From: Polyangium sp. 6x1
Lineage (GTDB): Bacteria; Myxococcota_A; Polyangia; Polyangiales; Polyangiaceae
Direction: 5' to 3'
Length of the DNA stretch: 64,000 bases
Assembly (NCBI RefSeq): GCF_029946515.1
Contig: NZ_JARZHH010000026.1
Coordinates: 62,001 to 126,000, forward strand
Shown one piece after another: positions 62,091-64,000 of the stretch. The position numbers and the translations under genes were made by a program. The stretch's first letter is position 1. Every line of letters begins with the position of its first letter. The notes under the pieces are model-generated. The model had not been told where the DNA came from. It made no database searches and saw only the letters and a list, made by a program, of their open reading frames with translations.

Positions 62091-63635
62091 TCAGGGGAAG
62101 GCCTGCACCATCGAGTTCATGCCGGCCGCGGCGTTGCCGCCGTTCCCACCAGCGCCCGGAGCGCCGTTTACGATGGTCACGCCCATTTCCGAGACGGTGC
62201 CGCCCTTGTGGGCGATGCCGATCGAATGGCCGCCGCGGCCGCCGCCGCCGGTCCCTCCGTCGCCGCCCTGCCCGCCTGCTCCACCATTGCAGGCCTTGGT
62301 GACCCCCATGCTGGCAGCTCCACCCGTCCCACCGGTCCCACCAGCGCCACCGAATTGGCCGTCTCCACCAGCTCCACCATTTCCACCCATGCTGGTGGTG
62401 ATGTCCACGGCATCAAACCGCAACGTTCCGCCGATACTCACGATGCCGATACTCGACCCACCTGCGGCGCCGCCGAGTCCCCCGTTCCCAGGGCAGCCAC
62501 CGGCGCCGCCGCTCCCTCCGCCTGCGCCATAACAGTTGCTTTTGCCTTTCGAACCTCCACCACCGCCGCCGCCCTGGCCTGGTGTGCCCTTGCTGCCGGC
62601 ACCTCCCGATGCTCCGATGTAGCCGCGCGTGGCGTCCAAGGAGCCGTCTTCCTGCGCGCCGGAGCCGGGATTGCCAGACTTGCCATTGAGGCCGTCCTCC
62701 CCGGAGCTGCATTGGGCTGCCATGGTCTCGCCCAGCCCACCAACGCCGTAATTCATGGGATTCGGCATTGGAAGGGGCTGCCCATCGGCGCCGTTGTCCC
62801 CGCCTGCCGCTTCGCTTTGCCCATTCCCCCCTTTGCCGCCAACCAGACCTGGGCAGAACATGTTGTCTTTCGCAGCCCCGCCGTCGTTGCCCTGCGGGCC
62901 ACCCATGCAGGCGATCGGTCCACTGTTCCCTTTGATGGCGGAGTCCTCAGGGTTGGCAGGACCGATGTTGTCCGCCGGCGTCGTGCCTTGCGCTCCTGCG
63001 GCTCCATTCCCGGCGATGAGATCGGTCCGAGCGAAGTCCACCGTCACGCCGTCCACGATCACGGCGATCGCGGAGCCCCCCGCGAGTGTCGCGTCCGGCG
63101 CGCGCACGACGAGGTCCTCTAGCTGGCTCGTGCCCTTCCCCGTCACGCGCAGGGAGGCCTGCACGTCATCCGGTCCCGGCGCGGCAGGCTGGATCGTGGC
63201 CCCGGGGGTCGCGTCGTAATTCCAGGCGCCGTTCGTGCATGAAAAACCGCCGAACACGGACACGCCGCCCGGCAGCTCCACGCGCTCCGCATAGGCGCCG
63301 TCCGCGCATGCATACACGCGAGCCTTCGCGCTCCTCGCCGCGTCGATCGCCTTGCCGAGCGTCTTGAATGGCTTTTCCGCGGTGCCAGCGTTCGCGTCGT
63401 CACCGTTCGCCGATACGAAGTACCCGCATTCGTTCGTGATGACATCGCGGTTGTTCTTCGGCGAATCCGTGCATCCCGGCGGAGGCCCCACGACGCTGCC
63501 GTACGGCTTCCCGTTCTCGAAGCACTCGTTGTTTTTGGAGCAGTCGTCCGGGTTCACCGCACAACCCACGACCTGCCCGAACCCAGCCGCGACCAGGAGC
63601 CCCACAAACGCCAGGGTCGTGTGAACATTGCGCAT
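62091..63635 (-). CDS. Glycine-rich beta-helix-like lipoprotein (module B, copy 2)
   Basis: A 514-residue paralogue of the protein at 60491: lipobox QVVGC, DPDDC-type Cys motif, GGVSVFGGFSC, DLIAGNGAAG and the Gly-rich end (GGNGGAGGDGQFGG). Similar in length and layout, with sequence divergence. It has a good ribosome-binding site (AGGAGAG just before ATG 63635). Convergent with copy 1, 58 bp apart. Confidence 0.85.
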   Translation of the reverse strand: MRNVHTTLAFVGLLVAAGFGQVVGCAVNPDDCSKNNECFENGKPYGSVVGPPPGCTDSPKNNRDVITNECGYFVSANGDDANAGTAEKPFKTLGKAIDAARSAKARVYACADGAYAERVELPGGVSVFGGFSCTNGAWNYDATPGATIQPAAPGPDDVQASLRVTGKGTSQLEDLVVRAPDATLAGGSAIAVIVDGVTVDFARTDLIAGNGAAGAQGTTPADNIGPANPEDSAIKGNSGPIACMGGPQGNDGGAAKDNMFCPGLVGGKGGNGQSEAAGGDNGADGQPLPMPNPMNYGVGGLGETMAAQCSSGEDGLNGKSGNPGSGAQEDGSLDATRGYIGASGGAGSKGTPGQGGGGGGGSKGKSNCYGAGGGSGGAGGCPGNGGLGGAAGGSSIGIVSIGGTLRFDAVDITTSMGGNGGAGGDGQFGGAGGTGGTGGAASMGVTKACNGGAGGQGGDGGTGGGGRGGHSIGIAHKGGTVSEMGVTIVNGAPGAGGNGGNAAAGMNSMVQAFP

Positions 63636-63702
63636 CGCAATCTCTCCTATGTTTGGAAGAAAGGGTAAGCGCCTGGGACGAGAAGGACGTCCCCCTCGGC
63701 GA

Positions 63703-64000
63703 TCAGAATCGTCCGATCGCGGAGAGCCCCGCATACGTCGGGGCGACCGTCGGCAAGACCTGGAGGCCCATCGTCGCCGATTTCTTCGACGGCATGAGGG
63801 CATAGACGAGCGTGCCGACGCCGATCACACCGCCCACGACGAGCGCGCCAATCCCCACGTTGTGGAGTGTCTGCGAGCGCTCAAGTGTGCCGCGGAGCTC
63901 GACGCATGCCCCCGAGAACTCGGCATTCCGAGGATGCAGCGGGTTGCACGCCGCGTCGGGCATCGCGTTGTCCTGCGCGTCCGCGTCGCTCGAAAGCCCG
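63703..64000 (-). CDS. Module A, copy 2 (partial)
   Basis: The C-terminal 99 residues of a paralogue of the protein at 59410, running off the right edge. The conserved end includes SSDADAQDNAMPDAACNP, TLHNVGIGALVVGGVIGVG, YALMPSKKSATMG and PTYAGLSAIGRF; copy 1 has matching VVGGVLAVG and YALLPTKKQATIG. It precedes module B copy 2 in the same direction, as in the first pair. Confidence 0.85.
   Translation of the reverse strand, partial: GLSSDADAQDNAMPDAACNPLHPRNAEFSGACVELRGTLERSQTLHNVGIGALVVGGVIGVGTLVYALMPSKKSATMGLQVLPTVAPTYAGLSAIGRF

Noticed and set aside
61200-62600. Gly-rich repetitive DNA as a CRISPR array or tandem repeat
   Set aside because: Repeat units are of codon size, lie within reading frames of lipoproteins and lack spacers of constant length.

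Overview
The window is very GC-rich DNA with densely packed genes that often share 4-5 bp start/stop overlaps (ATGA, GTGA, TGATG). It looks like a myxobacterium of the Polyangium/Sorangium type. The grounds are a MYXO-CTERM-like tail on a secreted multiheme protein, two large Ser/Thr kinases (one fused to WD40 repeats), three RsbR-like STAS proteins, many lipoproteins with low-complexity glycine-rich regions, and strong G/C use at third codon positions. No rRNA, tRNA, CRISPR array, transposase or phage gene was seen.

Layout. 1-7 kb: a partial cyclopropane-fatty-acid-synthase-like methyltransferase coupled to a fatty acyl-AMP ligase, then two large lipoproteins (BNR-repeat and PD40/TolB-like). 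7-24 kb: mainly single housekeeping, envelope and signalling genes (metallo-beta-lactamase-fold hydrolase, benzoate-CoA-ligase-like enzyme, FGE-like protein, kinase-WD40, STAS protein, metallophosphoesterase, alpha/beta hydrolase, TPM and LemA pair, multiheme cytochrome, glycosyltransferase). 24.4-30.8 kb: seven overlapping plus-strand genes: FtsX/LolE-type permease, LolD/MacB-type ATPase, a His-rich membrane protein, a short-chain dehydrogenase (SDR) lacking its catalytic Tyr and Lys, another small membrane protein, a radical SAM enzyme of the tetraether/membrane-spanning-lipid synthase (Tes/Mss) type, and an intact SDR. An acyl carrier protein gene follows on the opposite strand. 31-42.6 kb: aldo/keto reductases, CutA, GNAT, M20 peptidase, an operon with two V4R proteins and a PAS-STAS protein, and a hybrid histidine kinase. 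42.7-49.4 kb (minus): FabZ-like dehydratase, then two active/inactive ketosynthase pairs in tandem, a FabG-like SDR and a nitroreductase. 49.5-51.9 kb (plus, divergent): a second Tes-like radical SAM gene and a second overlapping SDR. 52-64 kb: STAS protein, ureohydrolase, a 106-bp cluster of perfect palindromes, iron alcohol dehydrogenase, small monooxygenase, Ser/Thr kinase, and an inverted duplication of a two-gene module (TPR-like secreted protein plus glycine-rich beta-helix lipoprotein).

Main hypothesis. The genes at 24.4-31.3 kb and 42.7-51.9 kb together look like a dedicated type II fatty-acid/polyketide pathway (two active ketosynthases each with a chain-length-factor-like partner, dehydratase, several ketoreductases, one carrier protein). 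Two copies of a radical SAM-SDR module and a lipoprotein/lipid-type ABC exporter go with it. Since the radical SAM enzymes resemble those that join lipid tails through C-C bonds, the set may make an unusual, radical-modified or membrane-spanning lipid. The protein families are readable from motifs; the product and the joint action of the two halves are inference.
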